Origin: Oikopleura dioica
Lineage: Eukaryota; Chordata; Appendicularia; Copelata; Oikopleuridae
Direction: 5' to 3'
Length of the DNA stretch: 64,000 bases
NCBI GenBank assembly: GCA_907165135.1
Contig: OU015567.1
Location: 1,989,001 to 2,053,000 of the forward strand
Below, piece after piece: positions 21,807 to 33,221 of the stretch (position 1 is its first letter; each line of letters begins with the position of its first letter). A program made the position numbers and the translations under genes. The notes beneath the pieces are model-generated. The model had not been told where the DNA came from. It made no database searches and saw only the letters and a list, made by a program, of their open reading frames with translations.

Positions 21807-21983
21807 CTCACTCGCTCTCTACCTTTTCTGTTATTTTCTCCGTTTGATAATAAACCATGATCTATTTCATACAAAAAATCTTGTCTCAGTAAAGATAATG
21901 AGTCATTCCTTGCGTCAGATTTGAAGAATCAATAAAGAACTTTCGAAATTTTTAAAAATCAAAACTCCGCCATTTGTAAAAAT

Positions 21984-23048
21984 ATGAGCTTGAAAGGACA
22001 CCTAGCGCTTGTTACCGGCAGGTTTGAAGAGAATTTAAGTTTTCCGCCTGATTTTTTCGCTCAGTACAAGTGGCATCGGTCTTGGAATAGCCACGTCTCT
22101 GGCTGATGCAGGGGCGAATTTGGCGATAAATGGATTTGGGCCGGATGAAGAGATTCAAAAAATTCTTGGTTCTCTTAGAGCGAAAAATGTCAAAGGAAAA
22201 GTTCCAAAAGAAAGTCACGTGATTGTTTTCTTTCAATGAATTTTGCCAATTTGAACGCTTCGAAAGCGGAGTTCGTGAGCTTCGACGTTTCTGACGCTGA
22301 AAAAGTCGAAGAAGGGATCAAAAAGGCCAAAGAAATCTTCGGCCAACCAGTTGATATTTTGGTCAACAATGCTGGTATTCAATTCACTTCTCCGACCGAA
22401 GACTTTCCGGTGGAAAAATTCGACCAAATCATCAAGATCAACATGTCTTCGAATTTCTACGCGATCAAGGCGGTTTTGCCAGGTTCGAATTTTTGTGATA
22501 AAAATCGTTCTATTTGAGAAGATATGAAGGCGCAGAATTGGGGCCGAATCATAAACATTTCCTCCGCTCATGGAAAAGTCGCTTCGGCGAACAAGATCGC
22601 TTATGTCGCCGCAAAACACGGTGTTTTGGGAATGACAAAGGTTGGAAAATATATTGTTGAGTCTTTTTTTTTCGAATTCCTCAGGTTGTGGCTCTAGAAA
22701 CAGCGAAAACCGGGATCACCTGCAATGCGATTTGTCCTGGTTGGGTTTTGACACCCTTAGTTGAGGTTCGAGCTAGAATTTTTTCTGAGATATCGTTTAT
22801 CGATTTAGACTCAAATTCGAAAACGCGCTGCTGAAAACGAAACTTTTGAAGTCGAAAAGAAAAAGCTGCTAGAAGAAAAACAGCCCTCTGGAGATTTCGT
22901 GAAAATCGAAGATTTAGGTACTCAGATTCTTTTTTCATCTAAAAATCAAGCATTTTCAGGGGCAATGGTCGTCTTTCTCTGCTCAGAAGCAGGCGCGAAC
23001 ATTCGCGGCTCTGATTTTTCCATGGACGGTGGTTGGACCGCTCAATAA
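21984..23048 (+). CDS. Short-chain dehydrogenase, D-3-hydroxybutyrate dehydrogenase-like
   Basis: About seven exons: 21984-22021, 22065 to about 22215, about 22267-22482, 22519-22640, 22685-22765, 22809-22917 and 22960-23048. Classical SDR motifs appear in order: TGSTSGIGLGIA cofactor glycines, NNAGIQ, catalytic Ser in INISSAHG, YVAAK, and the ICPGWVLTPLVE lid. The C-terminus is SDFSMDGGW. Motifs such as PTEDFPVEKFD and CPGWVLTPLVETQI match the bacterial-type 3-hydroxybutyrate dehydrogenase subgroup better than vertebrate BDH1. It would interconvert 3-hydroxybutyrate and acetoacetate with NAD, and no targeting peptide is seen. The exon 2/3 junction has two equivalent readings. Confidence 0.88.
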
Positions 23049-23247
23049 TTATTTAATTTTCCGAGCCATGTTTTGGCAATAAATGGTTATGAAAAAATGT
23101 TCGAATTTTTTGTTTAAAGCTAAAACTAGTTCTCCGAGCAAATTTATTATTTCATCTCAAAACATTGTCTCTTACCGCTGGTTTTAACCAAAAACGCGCG
23201 GTTCCATTTTTGTTCCATCAAAAAATATATAAAAAAAAAAGACTCGA

Positions 23248-24332
23248 ATGAAGCTTTTTACCATCTTTTTCTCAGCTTTCTTGGCTGAAAATTGCAGAGA
23301 AAATGTCCGACTTGGCTACGACGGCGAATTTCCTCTAATTCCTCTTGCTTCTACCCAGGGATCGGGGAACACTTGGACCAGGCAGTTGCTCGAAGCTGCT
23401 ACTGGGATTTATACGGGGAGTATTTACAATGAAACGAGAGTGATAACGGAGGATGGCTTTGTTGGAGAAGCGGCGAAAATGCTCTCGGGGCGAACGATTG
23501 GGAATAAAAATCATGGAAAGAGCTTTTTGAGCTTTGCTTACGGGGCGATTCTTATTATCAGGTACACTTCTATTATCCTTAAGACTGAAAAAGACTCAGG
23601 CCATTTTTCTCGAGAATCGACGATGGAGTAATAAGAAACTCCCTTTTGTCGAATAAAAAAATTGATATATGGTTTCTCAGGAAAATCTTTTCAGAAATCC
23701 ATACGATGTCTTCAAAGCCGAATTCAACCGAAAAAACTCTCGAGAATACGACCGAAACGGCGGGCACACCGGTCTCGCAAAAGAACATCTCTTCCTCTCT
23801 GAAAAGTGGGACATCTTCGTCCAAGTCATGATTCGCCGATGGTTGGGCATCAACGAGGCTTACATTCGAGAAGGGCAGATTGAAAGTGAAATTCCAATCC
23901 AAATTGTCTACTTTGAAGATTTGAAGGAAAACGCTGCGAAAGAGATGGAAAAAGTGCTTTATTTTCTGGAGCAAAATATTGGCTTCAGACCGGATGATGC
24001 TGAAAAACGACTCGATTGCATCAGAAATGTAAGGGCGTTGATACCATAAATACTTATCTACGATATTTTAGTCCGAAGCCGAATTCGAAAAATTCAAGCG
24101 ACCAAAACAAGAACTCGACTTTGAAATCTGGAACGCGACGAAAATCGAAGCTGTCGATGCAGCAATCTACCAACTATCACAGGCTATCGAGGAAGCTGGT
24201 CTCCCACCAATGCCAAACTATTACAAGAGCGAGAAATTTTTGAATTTCAATGCTGAAGATTTCGAAGGAGTTGAAATAAGGCAAGATCGAGATCGCGTGA
24301 GAAGACTTTACAACAAATATCGAAGCCTGTAA
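23248..24332 (+). CDS. Sulfotransferase-family protein (WSCD-like), 302 aa
   Basis: Three exons (23248-23561, 23695-24028, 24072-24332) give 909 nt in phase. A signal or anchor segment (MKLFTIFFSAFLAEN) is followed by STQGSGNTWTRQLLEAATG, the PAPS 5'-phosphosulfate loop of sulfotransferases, and further on RNPYDVFKAEFNR, the 3'-phosphate-binding motif. The motifs resemble animal WSCD and related Golgi sulfotransferases. The length is a compact catalytic domain without WSC modules. A TATATAAA run lies just before the ATG. It ends 276 bp from the convergent fucosyltransferase-like gene. Substrate unknown. Confidence 0.82.
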
Positions 24333-24608
24333 TGATTTTTATTGATAATTCAAGCTGCAAATAAATTCATTTTCCTATAAAGACGAAAAATTGGCGACTT
24401 TTGAAGCATAATTTCAAGTTTGGCTTCTGATTGGCTCATTTAGAAAATGCAGGCTTTTGATTGGTCAAGAGCTTCTTTTAAAAAATGATTTCTATTTTAA
24501 ATGAAAATGAGTCCAAATAGTATAAATTTTATTTACAAACGAGGTTTGAAGCAGGGCAGAATCGTGAACTGGTAAACAGAAAAAAAAATAATAAATTAAT
24601 CAAGAACT

Positions 24609-27600
24609 TTATCGGAAGTCCCCTCTTGGCATAATGGAAGCTTCAACTTCACCATCTCTCACAGGGTAGTCATGAATGCTTCTTTCAATGTTCGTGTTTT
24701 TACTCCACGATGATCCGGCTGAATGAAGGAAGACGGAAGATTGGAGGCAAACCTCTTGCTCGGCCATCGAAAGAATTTCCCAGAATCGATCATCGAGCTC
24801 AGAGCAACCAGCGTTCTTGTAGTATTTTCTGATGAAGGGCTCAATCTTAATTTTTTTAGTAAATAAAAATTCATCATTTTTCCTTCTTACATCAGTTTGA
24901 ACGAAGATTTTCAACTCCGGGTTGATCTTCTTCAATTCTTCTCGCATTCGTTCCATCAAATCCAGTTCTGATGGAGGAGTTGCAATGTACATTGTCTACA
25001 AGATGTTTTGATTTCTGCTTTCAAAAGAAATGTCTACCTTGATGATATTGGGAATGATTCGGCCTTTTTCGTTGTTGACATTCGCCCAGGTTTTTGTCAG
25101 GAATTCGTTGACCTGCATTGCGAAATTTCGAGGATCGCGCATGTAGGTTAGTTTTCGGCAGATTTCGGGGATTTTATCCTCACCATCCCCATTACGCTTA
25201 AGAGTTATTTTAAAATCATTATTTTTCGAAGGTTCAAGTTAATGATCTATATTTCATAGTTAAGTGTCAGAAAAAATGTGCATTCATTTTATGAAACTGC
25301 AGAGCAGGAAATGTTATGAGCGAATTGAGCAAACTAAGGCTTCATTTTTTCTACAATAAAAAATTGTGAAAAAAATCTGCTTATATGGCTCACTGAGGCT
25401 GATGAAATCTTATCCTTCTAGCATCAATGGTAAAATCGAACTGTACTTATCAGTTACTATCTACTTCAAAAATTGATAAAATCTTTCAGGACTTACCTTA
25501 GCTGCCTTATAATGTCCATCCTTAATATCGCAGCCTCCATGCCACCAGTCTCCAGCATTGTACCTCCAGTGCATAGAAACATACGTTTCATCTCCTCCGA
25601 TCGCGTTCTTGACGAATTCTTGCACGACTTCTTCGATATGCAAAGGTCTACCAGTAGCTTTCATGATGTCTTTCATCAGTTCTTTGTCTTCGTCGTTGAT
25701 TTTTGGGTGGAAGAGGTTCCGGGCGAAGTTGATGTCCATGTAGGGATAGGCCATGATTGCGCAAGAGTGGTCGGAGTCGTAGATTGTTTCCATGATTCTA
25801 GAGCTCAGGTAATGCTCAGTTTCAAGGAGATTTTAGCAAAAAGTGCTTCATTTTTTTATCAGACATAATAAAATAAGGGTGTCTAGGATAACTAGGATAA
25901 AAATAGAAGAAAAGCTGATTTTGGCTTGGTTTGATTATGAAAAATCTTAGGAACATCTGCGCGTAACAAAATTAAGTTTTTTGAATAAATATGCATACAA
26001 AATCGACTCACGTATTATTTCCATCCTGCGCCAGTCTAGAGAGCTTCATCGGAGTTTTGTTCAAATTCGGAACCTTCGGCAGGCTCACATTTTCCAAGCA
26101 AACTCCTTCGTTCCATTCATCGCAATTGACATTGTCAACTTCGCAATCGACCTTTTCGCAAGTTTTGATCAGACGGCCTTGATTTTGAGAACCACCTTTT
26201 CTGGCAAGTTGGTAAAAGACACTATGTTTGGCTTGAAATAATGATCAAAATAAAAAATAGACGATAATTTATTACATAATTCTTTCAATTTAATCCCCTC
26301 AAGAGCACTTCTCTCTCCGTATTGTTCCTGCAAACAGCACCGCTTTGGGTCTAAATGTTTACCCCTCGCCGATGTTGTTAGTGCCATAATCATGTCTTCT
26401 ACCCAAAAAACATGCAACGTTCAATCAACCGTATTTCAAGCCCGTTTCCTGAATTCGCCGTTTTCGCAAATATCTGGAACGGATTCGAGAGGCTTTGTGT
26501 TCATTAATCGTCGCATCTTCAGGATCGAAACTCGCTCATTTGGCTCGACTTCTTCCAAATACTCGTGGACAGCTGTTGGGTCGGCTCGGTCGTGTTTGAA
26601 GAATTTTGGCTGAAAAGAAGAAATTTTGTAAATCGGATTTCAAGAAGGGCTCAAGAAATAGCTCAAGGCGCGCTTATGACAGGAAATCCCGTTTTCTGGA
26701 AAATCTGGATGATCTTTTCTGGCCACGAAAGAGGATTTGATGGTTTCAAAAGTGGTCATAACTTTGATATTCTTATTACAAAAAATTCCGTTTTAGAACT
26801 TTTCCTACTCAAAGGGTGTTTTCTAAGATTCCTGAAAAGCCAATTTTGCATGTTCATTATACGATTATCGCGTCGATAAGACTCCTACGGATGTTCAAGC
26901 AAACTTACCATAATGTAAGATCTCTTCAATTTAATGGCGATGAACATTGTTTCCCTCAAACCCAAGAGTTGATTGTTGGGCCCATTCATCAGCACAGAGG
27001 TCAGGAATTTGTCAGGTCGGGTTTCGTACTTTGCCAGAACGTTTTCTTCTCGGAATTCTGCGGCGGTGTATTCGGCTGAAAGGGGGCAGATTTTTTGTGA
27101 TTCTTCAACCGCGTTTTCGTACAGATCATCGTAGTTTTCTTCTTCGCTTTCTGATGACTCATCTTCGTCTTCGTCCTCTGAAATTCACGATAAGAGCTGA
27201 CTCAGGTTTCGATGCAGATTTTCGAGCCGAAAATCCTGATTTCTTACCGGTTATCTCTTCCCACTCCTCATCAGAAATCGTCTCTTCCGCCTTTGGCGCT
27301 GGATAAAATCTTCCACCAAGGGTTTCGAGGGAATCACTCTTCATTAACTCTCCAGCTGCCGCATTATTTTGAAGAAATTGAATTTCTTCACGGAGACTTT
27401 CGACTTCATTTTCAGTGACAGAATTTTCTTCGTCTGTCTCTTCTAGTTTTTCTTCCAAAAGACGGATTTTTTCACCAAGAAGCTCGTATTGAACGCTGAT
27501 CTTTTCAAGAGATAATTATTTTTTTCCGAAATATTAAAATTATTTTTATTAAAAAAATATGAAATTATTTTTTTCATTTTTTTCTCTCTTTCCTTATCAA

Positions 27601-27727
27601 TCTGGTACTCTTCCACTTCTCCGAAAAATCTCTCTTTAGCGAAAAGATTCAAATAAAAGAACCCCGCCAGTGCGATAAAAGCAAGTATAGCCAAGCAATC
27701 TCTATTCGATCTTCCTATTTCAAGCAT
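24609..27727 (-). CDS. Type II membrane glycosyltransferase, fucosyltransferase-like
   Basis: Exon 1 (from 27727) encodes a short cytoplasmic tail and an anchor (CLAILAFIALAGFFYLNLFA). A coiled coil and an acidic stem follow (about 27500-27248). The catalytic region then begins on exons 27177-26909, 26609 to about 26450, about 26252-26012, about 25799-25500, 25196-25038, 24995-24891 and 24845-24609. Exon 25799-25500 has YVSMHWRYNAGDW, matching the His-x-Arg donor motif of alpha-1,2/1,6 and protein O-fucosyltransferases. The penultimate part has IFVQTD, and the last exon has SSVFLHSAGSSWSKN. This topology suits a Golgi enzyme using GDP-fucose. The acceptor cannot be told. Two junctions (exon 1/2 and after 26450) were not settled. 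Confidence 0.65.
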
Positions 27728-28626
27728 CTTGAAAACTTATATTTTCTAAAAGAAAAAACGCGCGCTTTTTCTTCAAGTTTTTTTTTCTAGCGCGCTCACG
27801 GGCGCCCGCTTCGTTCCGCAAATTTCTCTACTTTCTTTTTTTTTTTCTTGCTTTGGCCGAAAATGTTTTGAGGTGTTTGGGATGCAAACTACTAGGGACC
27901 AGAAAAAAATGATTGGAGTCGTAATCTTTCGGCGTAAAATGACGAATGTTTGGAAGAGAATAGGATTTCGCTAATTTTGATCGATCGCTTCTTCTACCGG
28001 ATTGTTTTTGAGAATATTTCCCATCGTATTCGCGTTAATATCCTCAGAATAGAAAAAATAGATATTTTTCGGTAAAAAAAGCTAGCAAAAAATCGAATAA
28101 ACGAGCTTTCTGAATTCTCAGGGCGCCACTTTGAGTCCAATCAATGAAAAAGATGTGAAAAATTGCCATTTTCAAGCCGATTTTGTCAAAAAAAAAAATC
28201 GCAAAATTATCAAAGTTTTCGACTAGAAATGACTTCAAAAATGAAAAAAATATGATTCCCGGTTATATAAAACGTGAAGTTTTGAATTTGACATTTTTGA
28301 CATTTTTTCCGATGCAACCCTTATTTATACAGCTGCAAGTCTTTATTTTAATAGGGACCCTCTTGATTTTCTTATGAATTCTTAGAAATGGCATTATCCA
28401 TCATTGTTTAATTTCTAGCGGTTACAGGAGGTATTTCTTCAAAAAATATTTTTAGCGACTAAAGTTGAATACTTGCAGCTTCTTCTTGACCGCAAAACAT
28501 TCCGCAAAATTCGAAAAGCTTTTTGCAGATTTACAATCTTGAGTCAATAACGGGTCTCTTTCGACAAAACTGATTATCAAAAAAGCTGAATTTTTATGCG
28601 AAAAATATTTTTAATGAAAATTTTTT
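27728..28626. other. Intergenic, AT-rich
   Basis: It contains the shared upstream region of the fucosyltransferase-like gene and the 3' flank of the next minus-strand gene. No exon could be supported. Confidence 0.4.
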
Positions 28627-29604
28627 TTATTTTATTGGTGAAGCAAAACTAGCAGCAGTCGCGATCGTTTTTCGCCTAAAGCTTTCGAAAGCCTTATCAA
28701 TGTCTTCTTCCTCATTATTTTCCGCTCTTCTGCCGAATCCTTCCTTTGGGTAACCGCAAAGCAAAGCCCTTTTTATTTTGAATAAAAATGGGTGCTTTTT
28801 CTTCTGTTTCACGATTTTGGTCGTTTTCTCGAATTTCTCAGAGTCTCGTTCCAAATTTTCGGCGATTGGGACGAGCACTTCCAATTCGTGTTGGCGTTTT
28901 TGGAGCTGATTTTTGACTAAAAAAAATTTTTTAACAAATTTTGAACAAAATTTTTTCTTTGGCCTTTTTGAAGGGGACCCTTTTTCGAGTCGAATTCGTG
29001 TCAAAAAACGTGACATCAGAAAAGGATCCTGTAAATAAATTAACCCGTTGCTCACGGTCTAATTAATGAGCGTGCTTGTAAATGAGTTTATCGCTTACGA
29101 AAGATGTTCAGGTGTACCTTGTGATTTGATTAGACTCTCAGCTTCTTCCGCGCTCTTTTTCAGGAACTCAATCTTCTTTGCTTGAAGAATTTCGAGAATT
29201 CGATCGACCAGAACCGGATCGGTTTCTTTTGATGGCTTCAGTTTGTAGGTTTTTTCAGCGTGTTTTACGGTCAAAGTCCATTTTGATTTTGATTCTGAAA
29301 GCCAAAACTTATTATTGAACGGCTTTTGCGCTAATTACCTTGGGATAGAAAACAAGTTTCAGCATCTAAAATTTTCTCACAAAATGGATTTCCGAAGTCT
29401 TCTTCTGTTTTTGTCAATTTGATTTCGTCGTTGATTTCGATAAACGCTTAAATTTTTTGATTTCTAGAGCAATTTGCCGAGGTACCTTTAGAATACTTTC
29501 TCGGGCGGGAAATTTCGTTGCCTGACGATTTGACTATTTGTTTCTTTTGAATCTAAAAAGCATTATAAAGAAGCTTTTTTTCGTAATCTTACAGAAGTTC
29601 TCAT
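28627..29604 (-). CDS. Lys-rich coiled-coil-like protein of unknown function
   Basis: Exons 29604-29593 (MRTS only), 29552-29486, 29446-29339 and 29294-29118 close in phase. They encode IQKKQIVKSSGNEI, IEINDEIKLTKTEEDF with two cysteines, and a block KSKWTLTVKHAEKTYKLKPS followed by a long amphipathic helix (RILEILQAKKIEFLKKSAEE). The last exon(s), 29040-28627, hold a charged helix and a basic tail ending ASFASPIK. Entry into that tail from the 29118 exon needs a frame change near 28915-28950, where only a 19-nt or non-GT intron would fit. No signal peptide. Probably nuclear or cytoplasmic. Confidence 0.6.
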
Positions 29605-30485
29605 TTTCGTCTCGGCTCTCTATTCTCTCCTTGTTATTTGGCCCTTGTAATCATGCGAATCTATTTTGCTTGTGCCACTTCTCTCTCCTGGAGGACTGCG
29701 TTTACAAAGAAACTTTCCACAGTCGATTGGGAGCAGCACTAACTCTACTCGGCCGGAGGGATGATTAATCTAAATAGGAAATGGGCAAGGAAAGCATTTG
29801 CTTAGCAAAATTTATTGTCTTTTGATTCTAACTTGCTCTTTTTCTTGTTGAACACATCATTAATGAAAAAATAAATTAAGATAGTTTAAACAAAATGCAT
29901 TATTTTATCAAGATTTAGAAAAAAGAAGCAGCCATGATTGGTCCAACTTTTTATCAGTAAAACGCTACTGGTAAGCTAATTTGCAAAGAATCGGCGAAGA
30001 ATTTTGGCCAAAAAAAGAGAGAAAAAAAAAACAACAAATACATTTTCTTTTTTATTTGGCTTGAATGGCATTTACGCGTTGGTTAACTGAAATTTGTAGC
30101 AACCCTAGGCCGAGCTGTTTACCAAATGAGCGAAAAGGGCACTTCTCCCACTTTCCAACACTTTTTTTCTCGAGCTCCACAGCTCATTCAACAAAAACAC
30201 AAGCAAAGAGAGACCAATAATTGCAAAAAAAGTTATTTTATTCGACTAAAAGAGTGGGTAAAATTAGTAGGTTTGACGTTCTGTTATGTCTTTAAGGTTT
30301 TGGTTTATGATATTGACATAACGATGTCACCTAGAAATTTTGCACAGATAATCGACAAAAAGAGAGAAATTGAGAGATGACTGTAAGTTGCCGGAGATCC
30401 AGAAGTTGTTTCTTGAAAAGGGATAGAAGACTCAGAATGCGAAATAAGGGTGTCATTTTTTTATAAATATTTGAAGAAAGATACT
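29605..30485. other. Intergenic, nothing assigned
   Basis: Short open frames lack splice context. An AAGGGTGTCA motif near 30446 matches the outer end of the 19542 hairpin arm. Confidence 0.4.
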
Positions 30486-30963
30486 TTAAACCCTTCCTGC
30501 AAGCATTTGTTCTGTCATATGAATCGCTTCTGACGTCGCAGCTGTCGGCACAGAAGTCGTTGAAGCAGGTCTCATGCTATTCTGTCCCCCCATCTGATGA
30601 TGGATCATTTCTGCCGTTGTTGTTCTCTCAGTTGTTGTTGCAACAGTCGTTGTTTCCGGAAAACAGTCGGCTTCATCAACGCAAACTCGATCCTGGTTGT
30701 ACTTCTGTCCAGCTTCGCAGTGGCAAAGAAAGGCGCCTCCGAAGTTCAGTCCTATTTACTGCGTCTCTAACTGTGATTTTTATTGAAAGAAAATGTAAAG
30801 AAAACTCATTCCTATGCACTGCGTTTCATTACAGTAAATGCAATTTCCATCAGCAACAATCCCTAAAAAAATTTTAGCCTTCGGTCCCAATCTCGTTCTT
30901 ACCAAGAGCTGGGCAATCTTGAGCTCTAGAAAATGACAGAAATAGAATAATAAAGCAGTTCAT
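30486..30963 (-). CDS. Small secreted EGF-like protein with Thr-rich tail, 125 aa
   Basis: Exons 30963-30903, 30862-30812 and 30751-30486 give 378 nt. A signal peptide (MNCFIILFLSFSRA) is followed by one EGF-like module with cysteines in CPALG, GNCIYC, TQC, FLCHC, VCVDEADC. A mucin-like segment comes next (ETTTVATTTERTTT), then a His/Gln/Met-containing tail to a stop. Intron 2 has no GT donor. The only reading that keeps the module open is GA-AG, with ATAGGA repeated at both boundaries. Confidence 0.72.
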
Positions 30964-31063
30964 TTTTGGATGTGATTCTTCATTTTCCTGGTTTTTATGA
31001 GAGAGGAGGACACCATGAGATTTTTCTCCATGACGATTTGGCGCTTGTATTTTTAGTAACAAT

Positions 31064-31600
31064 TTCAGCTTGGGGATGGACGGCTAGATTGGTTTAGTGA
31101 AAATGTTTTTGTTAGATTCTCAATCACAGGAAAAAGTGAAATGTATTAATTTTTGAAATAAATATCAACATTATGGTGTCTTATATTTGTAATAGAATAT
31201 TTCCTTCTGTGATCAATCTAACTGCTCCAAATTACTCTCATTTGGTCAAATGATTTGACCCTGAGGCTGAAGCAATCGAAATCAAGATATTTTTTTTGAG
31301 AGAACTTGTTTTTGAATATTTAATAAACGTATCTTTTTGTTGAACAATCAATTGTCGTCAGAACAAACATCCAAAGGAAAGTCTATTTGCCCATGTCATA
31401 AATGTAAAATTCTATTACTCACTAGTCTCAAGGCGGCCGCTCCGTTTTTTACGGTCCTTGAGTCTTCTGGCACACGCTCAGAACCTTACTTCCCCAGCGA
31501 GAAGACCAGCGACCACAAAAGAGCCACAGATCCACTCTAAATACATTGAACGAGTGGGAAACCAAGAGAACAAGATCGACAGCGCAGATACTTTCTAAAA
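31064..31600. other. Intergenic between divergent genes
   Basis: AT-rich to 31400, then more balanced sequence without a recognisable exon. It probably carries the promoter of the Rab11-FIP gene. Confidence 0.35.
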
Positions 31601-33054
31601 ATGACAAATGGAAAGCTAAAGATTACGGTCGACAAAGCATACGACCTTGAGGAATTGTTTTACGAAGCTAAACAAGAATCATTCAAAATAAAGAAATTTC
31701 ACCGAGAAATTTTTTTGACCAAATCATTGAACTTCGATTGTAAAACAACAAAAGGGCGACAATATTCCAGAAAACCTTTTCTGTCTTCTCGAATTCGACG
31801 GTAAAGGTCTTGCGACAGATTCTAATCCAGTAAGATCCGCCAACAGTGTCAGGAAAATGGTACAAATTTGGACCCTTTTGGCTGTTTTCTTGCTTTTGTC
31901 CCTTTTCAAATTTATACCAAAAATAGATGGAACGAAGAAGCCGATTTTGACATCAGAAAAACTGCAAACTTGCGGGTTCAAGTTTGCACAAAAGAAGGCA
32001 AAGGAAAGCTCGATGTAAGTCAATTACTTTTTTCCATTTTCTTGAAAATTTAGGATCACAAAATGTTCGGCCGAGCGAAATACGCAATCTGTTTCGATCG
32101 ATCAGAATCCTCCGTGAAAGACGTTCCAGATCTCGAACTAAAGTCGAAATCTGGCAAATATCGTGGAAAAATTTCCATGCGAGTTTCGATTCCTCCCAAT
32201 CCGAAAGTCCTTGGAAACGCGAAAAAGGTAAAAACTGGTCAATTTCGATGAATAATTACTCATCGTTAATAATTATTAAACTCCCAGTTTTGTGGTACCA
32301 ACATCGTAAAATGCGGTTGTCGTCATTCAAAGTCAAAGCTGGCACTTTAATTCAAACTCATTTGTCTTTTGATTCTCCTAGACTTGCGTGAATCCATTGA
32401 TGTCATTTTCTTTAGTCATCGGAAGCCGAAATGATCGCAAAGACCAATACAAGTCCGTCAATGCAGCGGGATAGGTCGTTGAGCATGATCGATCTTTCCG
32501 CCAGTCGACCAGAGCCTATTCCAGGCAATCCTTTTGCTGGGTCTGATGCTAGCTCAGATGATCCAGCTGACAGTAAGGTAAGAAAATGAAGCAAATCAAT
32601 CAAGCAAATAACCAAGCTCCCTTTTTTTGCTAAAAAAATTTTATCAAAATTTATCATCAAATTTTGATTCTCGAAATTTCTTGAAATTTTCGGACCAAGT
32701 CATTAAAAAACATGTGTTCCTAAGAAGGGGATTATCCAAAAATTAAAGACGGCGTCATTTGGCGGATTCAAGCGCAGCAAGTCAATTAAAAAGAAGCCTG
32801 TCGAGGAAGGAAGGCCAAAGGAGAGAGTGATTTTTGAAGACGATCCGCTTGAAAAGGCGAATGATTTGTTGGAGGCGAAGAATAGGGAGCTCAGATACGC
32901 TGTCAAAATGAAGGTAAGATTTATTTCTTCGCAAGAAAGTCGCAAACTTGTTTCAAAGGACATGGAAATCCGCGATTTGAAGAGATACATCGATAACTTG
33001 CTTCTGAAAATCATGGAGAACAAGCCTGACCTTTTACTTGGAGATCGATGCTAG
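31601..33054 (+). CDS. Rab11 family-interacting protein, class I (C2 domain plus FIP-RBD)
   Basis: Exons are 31601-31666, 31755 to about 31869, about 31914-32014, 32054-32227, 32416-32577, 32725-32913 and 32959-33054. The N-terminal C2 domain reads GKLKITVDKAYDLEELFYE, then NLFCLLEFDGKG, RWNEEADFDI and CTKEGKGKLD. A Ser-rich linker follows with RDRSLSMIDLS and a basic KRSKSIKKK patch. The C-terminus is a coiled coil running into DLKRYIDNLLLKIMENKPDLL, the Rab11-binding domain signature (YIDNLL). Such proteins link Rab11 recycling endosomes to membranes and motors. Intron 1 appears GC-AG. Intron 2 (44 nt) lies between two CAAATTT copies and has no GT-AG reading. Six of seven boundaries close in phase. 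Confidence 0.88.
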
Positions 33055-33221
33055 AAAATTTTCTCTTCAACTGTATAAAGCTTAATTACTGTAAGCGTTG
33101 CATGAGAATATATGTGTGCTTTACTGATTCACTCTCTAGTTTTTATCCTTGGAATAGATCAAGATCGCACCAATGTGATAGTTTTGTCTCCAATGCGCTC
33201 CTAGCTCTACCAGATCAAAAA

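Noticed and set aside
33048-33221. Upstream extension of the RING protein frame
   Set aside because: It overlaps the end of the Rab11-FIP gene, includes a TATA-like site and an AG acceptor, and its residues look random; the ATG at 33222 fits better.
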